Shown one piece after another: positions 1 to 7,311 of a DNA stretch of 11,759 nucleotides. Position 1 is the first letter of the stretch. The number at the start of each line of letters is the position of its first letter. Source of the DNA: Desulfobulbaceae bacterium (GTDB lineage: Bacteria > Desulfobacterota > Desulfobulbia > Desulfobulbales > Desulfocapsaceae); assembly GCA_030632405.1 (NCBI GenBank), contig DAOVUU010000028.1:1-11759 (forward strand), given 5' to 3'. The notes beneath the pieces were generated by a model that saw only the letters and a program-made list of their open reading frames with translations, made no database searches and had not been told where the DNA came from. A program made the translations under genes and the position numbers.

Positions 1-78
1 AAAAACAGTTCCAAAGCCCAGGGCGGAATCTTCAGGATGTTCTTTTAGTTTGTCTGCTTTTTTGATTGTAATTTCCAC
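1..78 (-). CDS. ilvE: Branched-chain amino acid aminotransferase, N-terminal fragment
   Basis: Only the first 26 codons are in the window; the gene continues past the left edge. The reverse strand reads V(M)-EITIKKADKLKEHPEDSA-LGFGTVF. The segment ending in LGFGTVF resembles the N-terminus of fold-type IV branched-chain aminotransferases, where a similar LGFGxxFTDHMF stretch opens the protein. These PLP enzymes carry out the last step of leucine, isoleucine and valine synthesis in the cytoplasm. The start is taken as GTG at 78, because an AGAGG ribosome binding site lies about six bases upstream and no ATG occurs in frame before the upstream stop. The 330-bp gap to the next minus-strand gene suggests its own promoter. 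Identification rests on a short stretch and is therefore moderate. Confidence 0.7.
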   Translation of the reverse strand, partial: MEITIKKADKLKEHPEDSALGFGTVF

Positions 79-408
79 TGTAACCTCTGTTCTGTAGTGT
101 CTATAGTTGATGGAATGGGATTTTTTCTGTGTTTTTATACGCCAGATGAGTTACTGACCCGGGCCACTTGCTTTTCCTGTTTATCGAGATTAAAAAAACA
201 TACTATTCTACTTATTAATTTATCATTACGAAATCAAGCATAATGTTTAATTGTATCATTAAATTAATATTTTAGTCCCTTGCTTTTGAGCTTCTGTTAT
301 AAAAACGGGGAAAATAGTTTGTCTTATTGCTATGATATTATGACTAAAATTATCAGTTGTCAGTGACTGATAACTGCACACTGAAAATTGATAACTTTCG
401 GTTGCTGG
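79..408. other. AT-rich non-coding interval between two minus-strand genes
   Basis: This 330-bp stretch has no convincing gene on either strand. It probably holds the promoter and leader of the aminotransferase gene, but I cannot fix -35 and -10 boxes among the many AT-rich candidates. Visible structure includes an AT-only inverted repeat (TATTAATTTA at 213-222, TAAATTAATA at 260-269), which may be chance at this base composition. The word CTTGCTTTT occurs twice, at 167-175 and 279-287. A longer dyad at 354-376 is listed separately. No tRNA or riboswitch was recognised. Confidence 0.6.
354..376. repeat. Dyad symmetry downstream of the UPF0173 gene
   Basis: Bases 354-364 and 366-376 form 11-bp arms around a central G at 365, with one non-Watson-Crick pair (359/371, G-T on the plus strand). 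The inner core TCAGTGACTGA is a perfect odd-centred palindrome. It lies 33 bases past the stop of the minus-strand hydrolase gene. Read in that direction the stem is followed by ATAATTTTAG, a poor U-tract, so it could be a weak terminator. It could equally be a protein-binding site or part of a small dispersed repeat; a GATAACT word recurs at 370-376 and 390-396. Confidence 0.45.
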
Positions 409-1086
409 CTAAATATCGATTTCAGCACCGAAGTCCATTACTACAGCTTTTTTGCCAATGGCTTCCACCTGTTTCCTGAATTCATGCGGGTCCGCTTCGA
501 TAACCGGGAAGGTATTATAATGCATGGGGATGGCAAACTGGGGATCTGTAAGTTCCACAGCTTTGACTGCATCTGTTATCCCCATGGTGAAATTATCGCC
601 AATGGGCAGCAGCATATAATCTATCGGGGTCATTTCACCGATAAGTTTCATGTCGTAAAAAAGGCCGGTATCACCAGTGTGATAGAGTGACTTTCCATCA
701 ATGGTCAGGATAACGCCTGCAGGTTCTCCGCCATAGCTGTTATCAGGGGTCATTGAACCATGATGGGCGATGGTGAATTTCAATCTGCCAAAATCAAAGT
801 TATTTGAACCGCCGATATGCATGTTGTGAGCCCGAAATCCTTTGTCGGCGCAGTAGTTTGCGAGTTCATTGACGCAGATGAAAAGAGGATTCGTCCGTTC
901 TGCAATTTTAAAGGCATCACCTATATGATCACCATGGGCATGGGTCAGGACAATGAAATCTGCGGAAACATCGGTTGATTTTACCGGCGAGGTTGGGTTG
1001 TCGTCGAGGAATGGATCAATCAGGATAACGTGGCCATTGGCAGTTGTGATTTGAAAAGATGAGTGGGAAAAGTATCTGAGTTTCAT
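409..1086 (-). CDS. UPF0173-family metal-dependent hydrolase (MBL fold)
   Basis: This 225-residue protein has the compact metallo-beta-lactamase fold of the UPF0173 (YtkL-like) group and is the usual family length. Metal ligands are clear: the motif HAHGDH at residues 49-54 (H49, H51, D53, H54), the His pair at 108-109, HTGD at 136-139 and a late His in PMHYNT at 189. The N-terminal MKLRYFSHSSF is typical of the group. It is predicted to be cytoplasmic with two zinc-type sites; its physiological substrate is unknown. A strong AGGAGG ribosome binding site lies five bases before the ATG, and a TATAAT box at 1111-1116 suggests an independent promoter. It follows the dehydrogenase gene on the same strand after about 100 bases, but nothing in the sequence shows that they cooperate. 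Confidence 0.9.
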   Translation of the reverse strand: MKLRYFSHSSFQITTANGHVILIDPFLDDNPTSPVKSTDVSADFIVLTHAHGDHIGDAFKIAERTNPLFICVNELANYCADKGFRAHNMHIGGSNNFDFGRLKFTIAHHGSMTPDNSYGGEPAGVILTIDGKSLYHTGDTGLFYDMKLIGEMTPIDYMLLPIGDNFTMGITDAVKAVELTDPQFAIPMHYNTFPVIEADPHEFRKQVEAIGKKAVVMDFGAEIDI

Positions 1087-1110
1087 GTTTTCCTCCTGGG
1101 TGAGTATTAA

Positions 1111-1135
1111 ATTATATTGTGGATCGCTTATTTTC
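1111..1135 (-). promoter_or_regulatory. Candidate promoter of the UPF0173 gene
   Basis: On the minus strand a perfect TATAAT (1111-1116) lies 24 bases upstream of the ATG at 1086, with the AGGAGG ribosome binding site between them. The best -35 candidate, TTAACC, is a 4 of 6 match with a long spacer of about 19 bases, so the -10 box carries most of the weight. If real, the hydrolase has a short leader and can be transcribed without the dehydrogenase gene. Confidence 0.4.
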
Positions 1136-1143
1136 GGTTAATA

Positions 1144-1162
1144 CCCTGCCGGAATGGCAGGG
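1144..1162. repeat. Intergenic hairpin CCCTGCC-GGAAT-GGCAGGG
   Basis: A perfect 7-bp GC-rich stem with a 5-base loop lies 23 bases past the stop of the minus-strand dehydrogenase gene and just upstream of the candidate UPF0173 promoter. No T-tract follows on either strand (the minus strand continues TATTAACCG), so it does not qualify as a standard intrinsic terminator. It may protect the 3' end of the dehydrogenase mRNA or act together with Rho. Confidence 0.5.
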
Positions 1163-1184
1163 ATGTTCCAAGGCTTTGGTGGCA

Positions 1185-2261
1185 TTAAGATATGGTTCTC
1201 ATAACTCCGGTTACAGCATCCCCAAAATCTTTACATCCCAGACTGCCACCCAGATCAAGCGTGCGTTTGCCCGGGTCCTGAAGTACCTTGTCGACAGCGA
1301 TATTGATATTATTTCCGGCTTCAGTCAGGCTGTGTTTACTGTGGTGTTCTCCCAGCCACTGCAGCATCATGGCAATGGACAGAATCATGGAAACAGGGTT
1401 AGCCCTGTCCTGGTCGGCAATGTCCGGCGCAGAACCGTGTTGGGCCTGTGCACAGCATTGAGTATCGCCGGCCATTATTGAACCGGCCAGCCCAAGACTA
1501 CCGGATAATTCACTGGCCAGGTCACTGAGTATATCTCCGTAGAAATTCGTTGCCACCAGTACGTCAAACCGCTCAGGAGAACGAACCAGATGGGCGGTTG
1601 CTGCGTCCACCAGTAAATCATCCAGATGGACTTCAGGAAATTCTCTGGCAACACTGTTTACACATTCCAAAAACAACCCATCGGTCATATGAAAACAGTT
1701 CACCTTGTGTATGGCTGTGACCTTTTTTCTGCGCTTCATAGCCAACTCAAAGGCGCGGCGCGCAATACGTTCACTGCAGTGTCTGGTAATCTTTCGGGTC
1801 GACAGTGCCATATCCGGACTTGGCATTACTTCACCCCAACCGCATGACATATTACGATCAGAGTAGAAACCCTCCGTTGCTTCCCGCATAATCACCAGAT
1901 CCATTGTTTTACCTTCTCTCATATTGGAAGGTAAAAATGGACGGGTTCGAGCGGGGCGAACGTTGGCATAAAGATCAAGGCCCACACGGAATCTGGCAGA
2001 TATGTTGATGCCGCCTTTTTCAGGAGCAGGATAATCTGCATGGGATATTGTTCCAAGAATAATTCCATCGCAATTCCCGGCCTTTTCAAACACCTCGTCG
2101 CGAAGTGTGGTTCCGTACTTTTCCAGGCTTACAATCCCAGCTTCCTCAAAATCAAAATGAAGGTTCAGGTCGAACCTCTCATTTGCGGCCTGCAGAACTT
2201 TCATGGAAGATGCCACAATTTCCGGACCGATGCCGTCGCAGGGCAGAACAAGAATATCCAT
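1185..2261 (-). CDS. Isocitrate/isopropylmalate dehydrogenase family, NAD-type
   Basis: This 358-residue protein belongs to the beta-decarboxylating dehydrogenases (isocitrate, 3-isopropylmalate, homoisocitrate, tartrate), which oxidise a 2-hydroxy acid to a keto acid and remove CO2 using a divalent metal. Seen here: DGIGPE near the N-terminus, substrate-loop REATEGFYSDR (R126, Y133), catalytic Lys in HKVN (K186), metal-binding Asp at 219, 243 and 247 (YGDILSDLASE), and HGSAPDIA at 275-282, the NAD-type rather than NADP-type cofactor loop. ATEG and DGLFL look more like NAD isocitrate dehydrogenase than LeuB, but substrate is not settled. The ATG at 2261 is preferred over 2267: GAGAG lies six bases before it, and MDILVLPCDGIGPE then matches the family N-terminus. 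It is divergent from aconitase, which supports a role on isocitrate or a homologue. Confidence 0.85.
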   Translation of the reverse strand: MDILVLPCDGIGPEIVASSMKVLQAANERFDLNLHFDFEEAGIVSLEKYGTTLRDEVFEKAGNCDGIILGTISHADYPAPEKGGINISARFRVGLDLYANVRPARTRPFLPSNMREGKTMDLVIMREATEGFYSDRNMSCGWGEVMPSPDMALSTRKITRHCSERIARRAFELAMKRRKKVTAIHKVNCFHMTDGLFLECVNSVAREFPEVHLDDLLVDAATAHLVRSPERFDVLVATNFYGDILSDLASELSGSLGLAGSIMAGDTQCCAQAQHGSAPDIADQDRANPVSMILSIAMMLQWLGEHHSKHSLTEAGNNINIAVDKVLQDPGKRTLDLGGSLGCKDFGDAVTGVMRTIS

Positions 2262-2444
2262 TATCATCTCTCACTATTTTTAATACGATTATTCATATAT
2301 TGCATACTACTTCTCATTTTTCCCTCCAGCAAGCTGGATTACATATGGAGGGAGAGAAAAATATTGTAAAGGTACTGCCCCGGTATTACTAGTAAGTGAA
2401 CGATTTACAATGATCTAACTTTTCCCTCACAGGAGGAATATTTA
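2262..2444. promoter_or_regulatory. Divergent control region with nested inverted repeats
   Basis: This interval separates the minus-strand dehydrogenase from the plus-strand aconitase and must hold both promoters. Three inverted repeats are visible: TCCCTCCA (2321-2328) with TGGAGGGA (2346-2353); ATTGTAAA (2363-2370) with TTTACAAT (2404-2411), enclosing the perfect palindrome TTACTAGTAA (2386-2395); and CCAGC-AA-GCTGG (2326-2337) nested in the first pair. All arms are exact. Shared control of both genes by a DNA-binding regulator is a reasonable inference, but the regulator is not in the window. The aconitase ribosome binding site AGGAGG is at 2431-2436, eight bases before its ATG. I could not assign -35 and -10 boxes with confidence. 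Confidence 0.5.
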
Positions 2445-4712
2445 ATGACAAGCCTTGACTCTACCCCTCAGTTTGTTTCAGGGGTATACAAAACAATGAA
2501 GCGAAATCTTCGCATCGTCCGGCAGAAGCTGAATCGCCCCCTGACCCTTGCTGATAAAATCCTGCTCTCTCACCTGGATAATCCCGAAGAACAGGAGGTG
2601 ATCGCCGGTAAGAGTTATCTCTATGTACGGCCCGACCGTGTTGTTCTGCAGGATGTACTCGGGCAATCCGCCATGCTTCAGTTCATGCAGACCGGGCGCG
2701 ATAAAGTGGCAATCCCGACAACGATTCACTGCGACCATCTGATTGAGGCGCGGGTGTCGGGTGATCTTGATCTCAAAGCATCCAACGCCGAAAATAATGA
2801 GGTCTATGATTTTTTAAAGTCCGCTGCCGCTAAATATGGAGCAGGGTTCTGGGCTCCCGGTGCTGGAATTATCCATCAGGTCAACATCGAGAATTATGCC
2901 TTTCCCGGTGCTGTTATTCTGGGTACCGATTCACATACTCCAAATGCGGGAGGGATTGGTGCCTGTGCCGTGGGGGTTGGCGGTGCAGACGCTATAGATG
3001 CAATGGCAGGATTGACCTGGGAAGTACTCTGTCCAAAACATATTGGTGTTAAGCTCACCGGGGAGTTGAGCGGCTGGACAGCACCAAAAGACATTGTTCT
3101 CTATCTGGCAGGTGAGCTGACCGTATCCGGCGGCACAAATTCCATTATAGAATACTTCGGCCCCGGCGCACAATCCATCAGCTGCACGGCAAAAGCGACG
3201 ATCACCAATATGGGAGCCGAGCTTGGCGCAACTACTTCTATGTTTGCCTACGACGATACTATCGCGAGATACCTGAAAGCCACGGGACGGGGTGAACTGG
3301 CGGAACTTGCTGAACAGAATATTGATCTCCTGTCCCTTGACGAAGATGTGATGAAGCATCCGGAAAAATATTATGACCGCGTTGTTGAAATCGATCTATC
3401 TACGTTGGAACCCCATGTCGTCGGGCCCCATTCGCCGGACCGTGCACGGCCGATATCAAAGCTTGCCGGTGAGGTTGCGGAGAGTAACGGTGAATTTGTA
3501 GACACTATTTCGACGTGTTTAATCGGCAGCTGCACGAACTCTTCCTATGAGGATATGAGTCGGGCAGCTGATCTCGCTGAGCAGGCCATGTCACACGGTA
3601 TTAAAAGTGCTGTACCGCTGATGGTGACCCCGGGTTCTGAGCAGATACGAGCTACCATCGAAAGAGACGGGCAGATGGCATCCCTTAAGGGGATCGGTGG
3701 AACCGTACTGGCAAATGCCTGTGGCCCATGTATTGGTCAGTGGCGCCGGGATTCTGAGACTTCCGGTAAACCCAATACTATTGTTACCTCTTACAATCGC
3801 AATTTTCCACGCCGTAATGATGGCCAGCCTACAACTATGAACTTTATTGCCAGCCCCGAAATTACCGTGGCCCTGGCCCTGGCCGGGCGCTTATCTTTCA
3901 ATCCTTTGACAGACACACTGACCGATGCAGGCGGTCAACCATTCAAGCTGATTCCGCCCCGGAAGGCACCGGATGTACCGGAAAAGGGGTTTGAAAAGGG
4001 GGACGCCTCATTTTTTGAGCCACCAGATGACGGCAGTGGAATCGAATTGAAGGTTGACCCTGACAGTCAGCGGTTACAACTTCTTCAACCATGGCCTGCA
4101 TGGGATGGTAATGATGTAATTCAGGCACCGGTACTGCTTAAAGCAAAAGGGAAATGTACCACGGATGCTATCTCTCCAGCCGGTCCGTGGTTGAGACTGC
4201 GTGGCCATCTTGATAAATTCAGTGACAATATGTTCATGGGCGCGATTAATGCCTACAACGAAATTGCGGGCCAGGGTTTGAACGTGCTGACGGCAAAAGA
4301 AAACATTTCATTTTCCGATATTGCCCGGGACTATAAAGCCAGGGGGGTTAAATGGATCGTCGTGGGAGACTGGAACTATGGTGAAGGCAGCAGTCGTGAA
4401 CATGCTGCCCTGTCTCCCAGACTTCTTGGTGGGGCAGCTGTAATCGTTCGCAGCTTTGCACGTATCCACGAATCCAATCTTAAAAAGCAGGGACTCCTTG
4501 CACTCACATTCAACGATCCGGATGACTATGATTTGATCAGGGAGGATGATAGGGTTGACCTTGTGAACCTGGCAGAGTTAACCCCCGGCCAGCCTGTCAC
4601 CTGTGTCGTCAATCATAGTGACGGGACAAAAGATACTCTACAGCTGAATCATACCTATAACACCGCGCAGGTGGAGTGGTTCAGGGCCGGTTCAGCATTG
4701 AATCTGATGTAA
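2445..4712 (+). CDS. acn: Aconitate hydratase, mitochondrial-type
   Basis: This 755-residue [4Fe-4S] enzyme interconverts citrate, cis-aconitate and isocitrate in the cytoplasm. The three cluster cysteines are visible: C363 in GSCTNSS, and C426 and C429 in NACGPCIGQW. The GTDSHTPNAGG motif (160-170) and SYNRNF (449-454) build the active site. The C-terminal swivel domain carries GDWNYGEGSSREHAALSPR (641-659) with its catalytic Ser and Arg. Length, domain order and the start near TMKRNL fit the mitochondrial Aco2-type clade found in some Desulfobacterota and Bacteroidota, not the longer AcnA/AcnD type or AcnB. The start is fixed by AGGAGG eight bases upstream. It is divergent from the dehydrogenase and converges on the MFS gene with only 14 bases between stop codons. 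It looks intact. No clear terminator follows. Confidence 0.95.
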   Translation: MTSLDSTPQFVSGVYKTMKRNLRIVRQKLNRPLTLADKILLSHLDNPEEQEVIAGKSYLYVRPDRVVLQDVLGQSAMLQFMQTGRDKVAIPTTIHCDHLIEARVSGDLDLKASNAENNEVYDFLKSAAAKYGAGFWAPGAGIIHQVNIENYAFPGAVILGTDSHTPNAGGIGACAVGVGGADAIDAMAGLTWEVLCPKHIGVKLTGELSGWTAPKDIVLYLAGELTVSGGTNSIIEYFGPGAQSISCTAKATITNMGAELGATTSMFAYDDTIARYLKATGRGELAELAEQNIDLLSLDEDVMKHPEKYYDRVVEIDLSTLEPHVVGPHSPDRARPISKLAGEVAESNGEFVDTISTCLIGSCTNSSYEDMSRAADLAEQAMSHGIKSAVPLMVTPGSEQIRATIERDGQMASLKGIGGTVLANACGPCIGQWRRDSETSGKPNTIVTSYNRNFPRRNDGQPTTMNFIASPEITVALALAGRLSFNPLTDTLTDAGGQPFKLIPPRKAPDVPEKGFEKGDASFFEPPDDGSGIELKVDPDSQRLQLLQPWPAWDGNDVIQAPVLLKAKGKCTTDAISPAGPWLRLRGHLDKFSDNMFMGAINAYNEIAGQGLNVLTAKENISFSDIARDYKARGVKWIVVGDWNYGEGSSREHAALSPRLLGGAAVIVRSFARIHESNLKKQGLLALTFNDPDDYDLIREDDRVDLVNLAELTPGQPVTCVVNHSDGTKDTLQLNHTYNTAQVEWFRAGSALNLM

Positions 4713-4726
4713 CCATTTCTCGGGAG

Positions 4727-5920
4727 CTACTGGTTCTGAAAACTTTCAGGTAAAAATTTGTAGAGCCTGAAAGCGGCAATGGAGGAAAAAAAGAGGAGGA
4801 TGAAACCAGCCAGAATAAGCCCGGATGAGAGGCTGGAATTTTTTGACATCCACCCGATGGCCGGGCCTAACAGAGCAAAGCCGAACCTGACAAAAAGGTT
4901 CCTTATGGAGAGCACAGTGGCACGAATGGAGGAATCGCAATTTTGATTGATGAAATTCTTGAGTAATGGTGTTGCATACCCCCGAACAGAATAAAAAAGG
5001 TAGAGTGAAAGAAGTGCAGGGACAAGGGGGAAGCAGCCAAGAAAGATGTAGGTAACGGGGATGTAGAAGACAATTAACGTGAGTGCACTCCTGTTGCCGA
5101 GAACTTTTACTGCTGCAGCTGCAAAGGCAGCAACAATTGCTACTGTCAGGTTAAGGGTGACCCAGAGCGGTGTTATGGCAATTTCATTAAGACCCTGGTT
5201 TACGAAATAGATCTGTGCTGTCCAGGCCATACAGAGAGTGGCAACACCGGTGATGGCAGACAGGAATATGCTGCTGCTCAACTGCTTATTCTTGAACATA
5301 GCGTTGTTACAGACTGAAAAAATATGAGAAAAGCCAGGTCGGCCGTGATGTCTGTCTCTTTCAGGTTCAAGTAAAAGCAGGGAGGCAGGAATTGCAAGAG
5401 CTGCAATGGCCGCCTGGGATATATAAACTGCGCGGTAGCTGAGAAACACGGCAATAACGCCGCCACAGATTGCGGCTCCTGTTTCAGCAAAATTCCCAAG
5501 AGAGGTAATCCTTCCTTCAAATTGCAGGTAGCGGTGTTGGCGACCTGTTGCAGCCAGACTGTCAAATAAAAGGGCAGAATCTGCCCCTGATATCAAACTG
5601 CCGCCTAAACCGAGAATGACTTCAGCTAACAGGAATCCGCTAAAGGTTGCAGAAAATGAATAGACCACATAGCCAACGGTACCTAGAATAGATCCAAGTA
5701 TCATACTTTTTTTCCTGCCGACTATATCGGCCATATAGCCGGAGGGTATTTCGAGGAGGGCAACACTGATTGAATAGATGGCCTGCAGGAGAAAAATATC
5801 AAAATCAGTGAGGCCGTTATCGTTATAAAAAAGTGCAACAATCGGCATGATAAGCATCAGCCACTTGGACAGTTTTATAATGTAGAGGTAGTAAATATTA
5901 TGATGGTAGGATTGTTGCAT
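4727..5920 (-). CDS. Major facilitator superfamily transporter
   Basis: This is a polytopic inner-membrane protein of about 397 residues with roughly 12 predicted membrane segments. The loop between segments 2 and 3 has the MFS signature A, GYMADIVGRKKSM (residues 61-73), preceded by EIPS as in many drug or metabolite exporters of this superfamily. Family assignment is firm, but the substrate cannot be read from the sequence. ATG at 5920 is chosen because MQQSYHHNIYYLY begins just before the first membrane segment. A GTG at 5935 would add five residues (MCIST), and neither start has a good Shine-Dalgarno. The gene ends 14 bases from the aconitase stop on the opposite strand and is divergent from the tctC-like gene. 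It might export or import an acid handled by its neighbours, but that is only positional inference. Confidence 0.88.
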   Translation of the reverse strand: MQQSYHHNIYYLYIIKLSKWLMLIMPIVALFYNDNGLTDFDIFLLQAIYSISVALLEIPSGYMADIVGRKKSMILGSILGTVGYVVYSFSATFSGFLLAEVILGLGGSLISGADSALLFDSLAATGRQHRYLQFEGRITSLGNFAETGAAICGGVIAVFLSYRAVYISQAAIAALAIPASLLLLEPERDRHHGRPGFSHIFSVCNNAMFKNKQLSSSIFLSAITGVATLCMAWTAQIYFVNQGLNEIAITPLWVTLNLTVAIVAAFAAAAVKVLGNRSALTLIVFYIPVTYIFLGCFPLVPALLSLYLFYSVRGYATPLLKNFINQNCDSSIRATVLSIRNLFVRFGFALLGPAIGWMSKNSSLSSGLILAGFILLFFSSIAAFRLYKFLPESFQNQ

Positions 5921-6199
5921 GGTTGAAATACACACCGGTACTATTTTCTATTTATAAGAAGTTTTTTGTAGTTCTACTTTGTCACATCAGAAATGTATAT
6001 CTCATAGTTCAGTGTGCCATGTCTGATTATCAGGCTCGTGGGTGGCGATATTTCTTTTGTCCTGGATTTGAAAAAAGTTGCACTCGTGCTGAATAGTAGC
6101 TAGGATTCGCCTCACCTACAGGTGAGCGGGGGACAGGTGGGTTATTTTAAAAACTACCTGAAAAAATAACTTCTTATTAAAAATTTATGGGAGGAATCT
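5921..6199. promoter_or_regulatory. Divergent control region upstream of the transport operon
   Basis: No gene is seen in these 279 bases. For the tctC-like gene a weak promoter can be proposed: TTGCAC (6078-6083), a 17-base spacer and TAGGAT (6101-6106). On the minus side a TATAAA element at about 5952-5957 could serve the MFS gene. Palindromes are CTGATTATCAG (6023-6033) and CTCACCT-AC-AGGTGAG (6111-6126). The arms GTTATTTT (6141-6148) and AAAATAAC (6163-6170) form a further perfect inverted repeat in the leader. The tctC ribosome binding site GGGAGG is at 6189-6194, five bases before the ATG. Confidence 0.5.
6111..6160. promoter_or_regulatory. Putative operator: clustered CAGGTG half-sites
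   Basis: CTCACCT (6111-6117) and AGGTGAG (6120-6126) form a perfect palindrome with a 2-base centre. ACAGGTG occurs at 6118-6124 and again at 6133-6139, and TACCTG in inverted orientation at 6155-6160, giving four related half-sites within 50 bases. The palindrome begins five bases after the proposed -10 box, so it would cover the expected transcription start of the tctC-like gene, a position suited to repression. The binding protein is unknown. Confidence 0.45.
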
Positions 6200-7303
6200 A
6201 TGTCTATTACAAAAATCACACGCTGGATGACACTTGGCTTTGCGGCTTCCGCTGCGATTGCTTTCTCGACCCAGGTTGTTGCAAGTAGCCATGGAATTGA
6301 CCTGAAAGGTAAGACCGTTGAATGGGTTATTCCATTCTCTGAATCCGGTGGTTCGGCGAAATGGGCTCATTTTTATGCGCCGCTCCTGAGCGAGGCATTA
6401 CCCGGAAGCCCAACCGTAGTAGTAAAGTTTATGCCGGGGGCCGGCTCGACAAAAGGAGCGAACTGGTTCCAGAAACGGAAATACAAGGATGGCACAACTA
6501 TATTTGGCTCTTCAGGATCTACACAGTTCCCCTATCTTCTTGGCGATCCACGTGTGAAGTATGAATATGGTGACTGGAACGTGGTTATGGCATCGGGCAC
6601 CGGTGGTGTCGCCTACCTGCCGCCTGATCTGGCCAAAAAATTCGATGGCGATGCCGATGACCTGAAAGGTATCGACTTTATTTACGGGTCCCAGGGCGCG
6701 ACCCGTCTTGATCTTGTGCCGCTGTTGGCATGGGAGATGCTTGGTTTGACGGTCGAGCCGGTATTCGGTATTAAAGGCCGCGGCGATGGCCGCCTGATGT
6801 TTGAGCGTGGCGAAGCCAATATCGACTACCAGACCTCTTCCAGTTACCTGAAGGGCGTTGCTCCACTGGTCAAAGAGGGTAAAGCTGTGCCGATGATGTC
6901 CTGGGGCTCTCTGGGTGCAGATGGTGACATTGTTCGAGATCCAACCTTCCCCGATATGCCAACCTTTAAAGAGGTCTGCGAAGCAACAGCAGGCTGTGAA
7001 ACAAAAGGCGAGCAGTGGGACGCATGGAAGGCTTTTTTTATAGCCGGCTTTCCGGCACAAAAGATGGTGTTCCTGCCCAACGGAGCGCCGGCGGAGGCTA
7101 TCGCCACCTATACGAAAGCATTCCAGGCAGTCCATGCCCGCCCTGACTTTGCCAAAATATCGGCTGTACGTCTGGGCAAATATCCTCAAATGACCGGAGA
7201 CATGGCCACTGCCACCCTGAAAAGTGGTACCAACGTTCCGGCTGAGGCAAAAACCTTTGTCTTGAACTGGCTCAAAGAACGCTATGGCGTTACACTGAAA
7301 TAA
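6200..7303 (+). CDS. tctC: TctC-like periplasmic substrate-binding protein of a TTT system
   Basis: This 367-residue protein has a Sec-type signal peptide: K5 and R8, a hydrophobic stretch over residues 10-26, and probable cleavage after QVVA near residue 28. The mature part resembles the Bug/TctC family that delivers carboxylates to TctA-TctB permeases: an N-terminal strand VEWVIPF, a Gly-rich binding loop SESGGS (47-52), and MPGAGSTKGAN (78-88), equivalent to the family's PGAGG. It is longer than the usual 320-330 residues. The Asp that normally follows the GG of the first loop is absent; SAKW follows instead, so ligand contacts may differ. It is first in the operon with the fused permease and PrpF-like isomerase, and a terminator sits directly behind it. 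Substrate is inferred only from context: a di- or tricarboxylate. Confidence 0.85.
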   Translation: MSITKITRWMTLGFAASAAIAFSTQVVASSHGIDLKGKTVEWVIPFSESGGSAKWAHFYAPLLSEALPGSPTVVVKFMPGAGSTKGANWFQKRKYKDGTTIFGSSGSTQFPYLLGDPRVKYEYGDWNVVMASGTGGVAYLPPDLAKKFDGDADDLKGIDFIYGSQGATRLDLVPLLAWEMLGLTVEPVFGIKGRGDGRLMFERGEANIDYQTSSSYLKGVAPLVKEGKAVPMMSWGSLGADGDIVRDPTFPDMPTFKEVCEATAGCETKGEQWDAWKAFFIAGFPAQKMVFLPNGAPAEAIATYTKAFQAVHARPDFAKISAVRLGKYPQMTGDMATATLKSGTNVPAEAKTFVLNWLKERYGVTLK

Positions 7304-7311
7304 TCATCCCC

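Noticed and set aside
79..408. A regulatory RNA or riboswitch ahead of the aminotransferase gene
   Set aside because: No T-box, SAM or other known leader motif could be recognised; the stretch is simply AT-rich.
1119..1481. A 120-codon plus-strand frame opposite the end of the dehydrogenase gene
   Set aside because: It overlaps the conserved C-terminus of the dehydrogenase in antisense and shows no family features.
2931..3359. A 142-codon minus-strand frame inside aconitase
   Set aside because: It is antisense to the conserved GTDSHTP region; the frame is a by-product of aconitase codon use.
2445..4712. AcnD-type 2-methylcitrate dehydratase working with PrpF
   Set aside because: Length and motifs fit mitochondrial-type aconitase rather than the longer AcnD, and no prpB or prpC genes are present in the window.
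4736..4749. Palindrome CTGAAA-AC-TTTCAG between aconitase and MFS ends as a shared terminator
   Set aside because: It lies within the last codons of the MFS gene, has a 2-base loop and only a short T-tract on one side, so it is not convincing.
6062..6083. Possible sigma-54 promoter before tctC (TGG...TTGCAC)
   Set aside because: The spacing between the GG and GC elements is 14 bases rather than the required 10, so the pattern does not fit.
6512..7189. A 225-codon open frame on the minus strand opposite tctC
   Set aside because: It is antisense to a gene with clear signal peptide and family motifs, lacks a ribosome binding site, and its translation is rich in scattered Cys and His with no recognisable domain.
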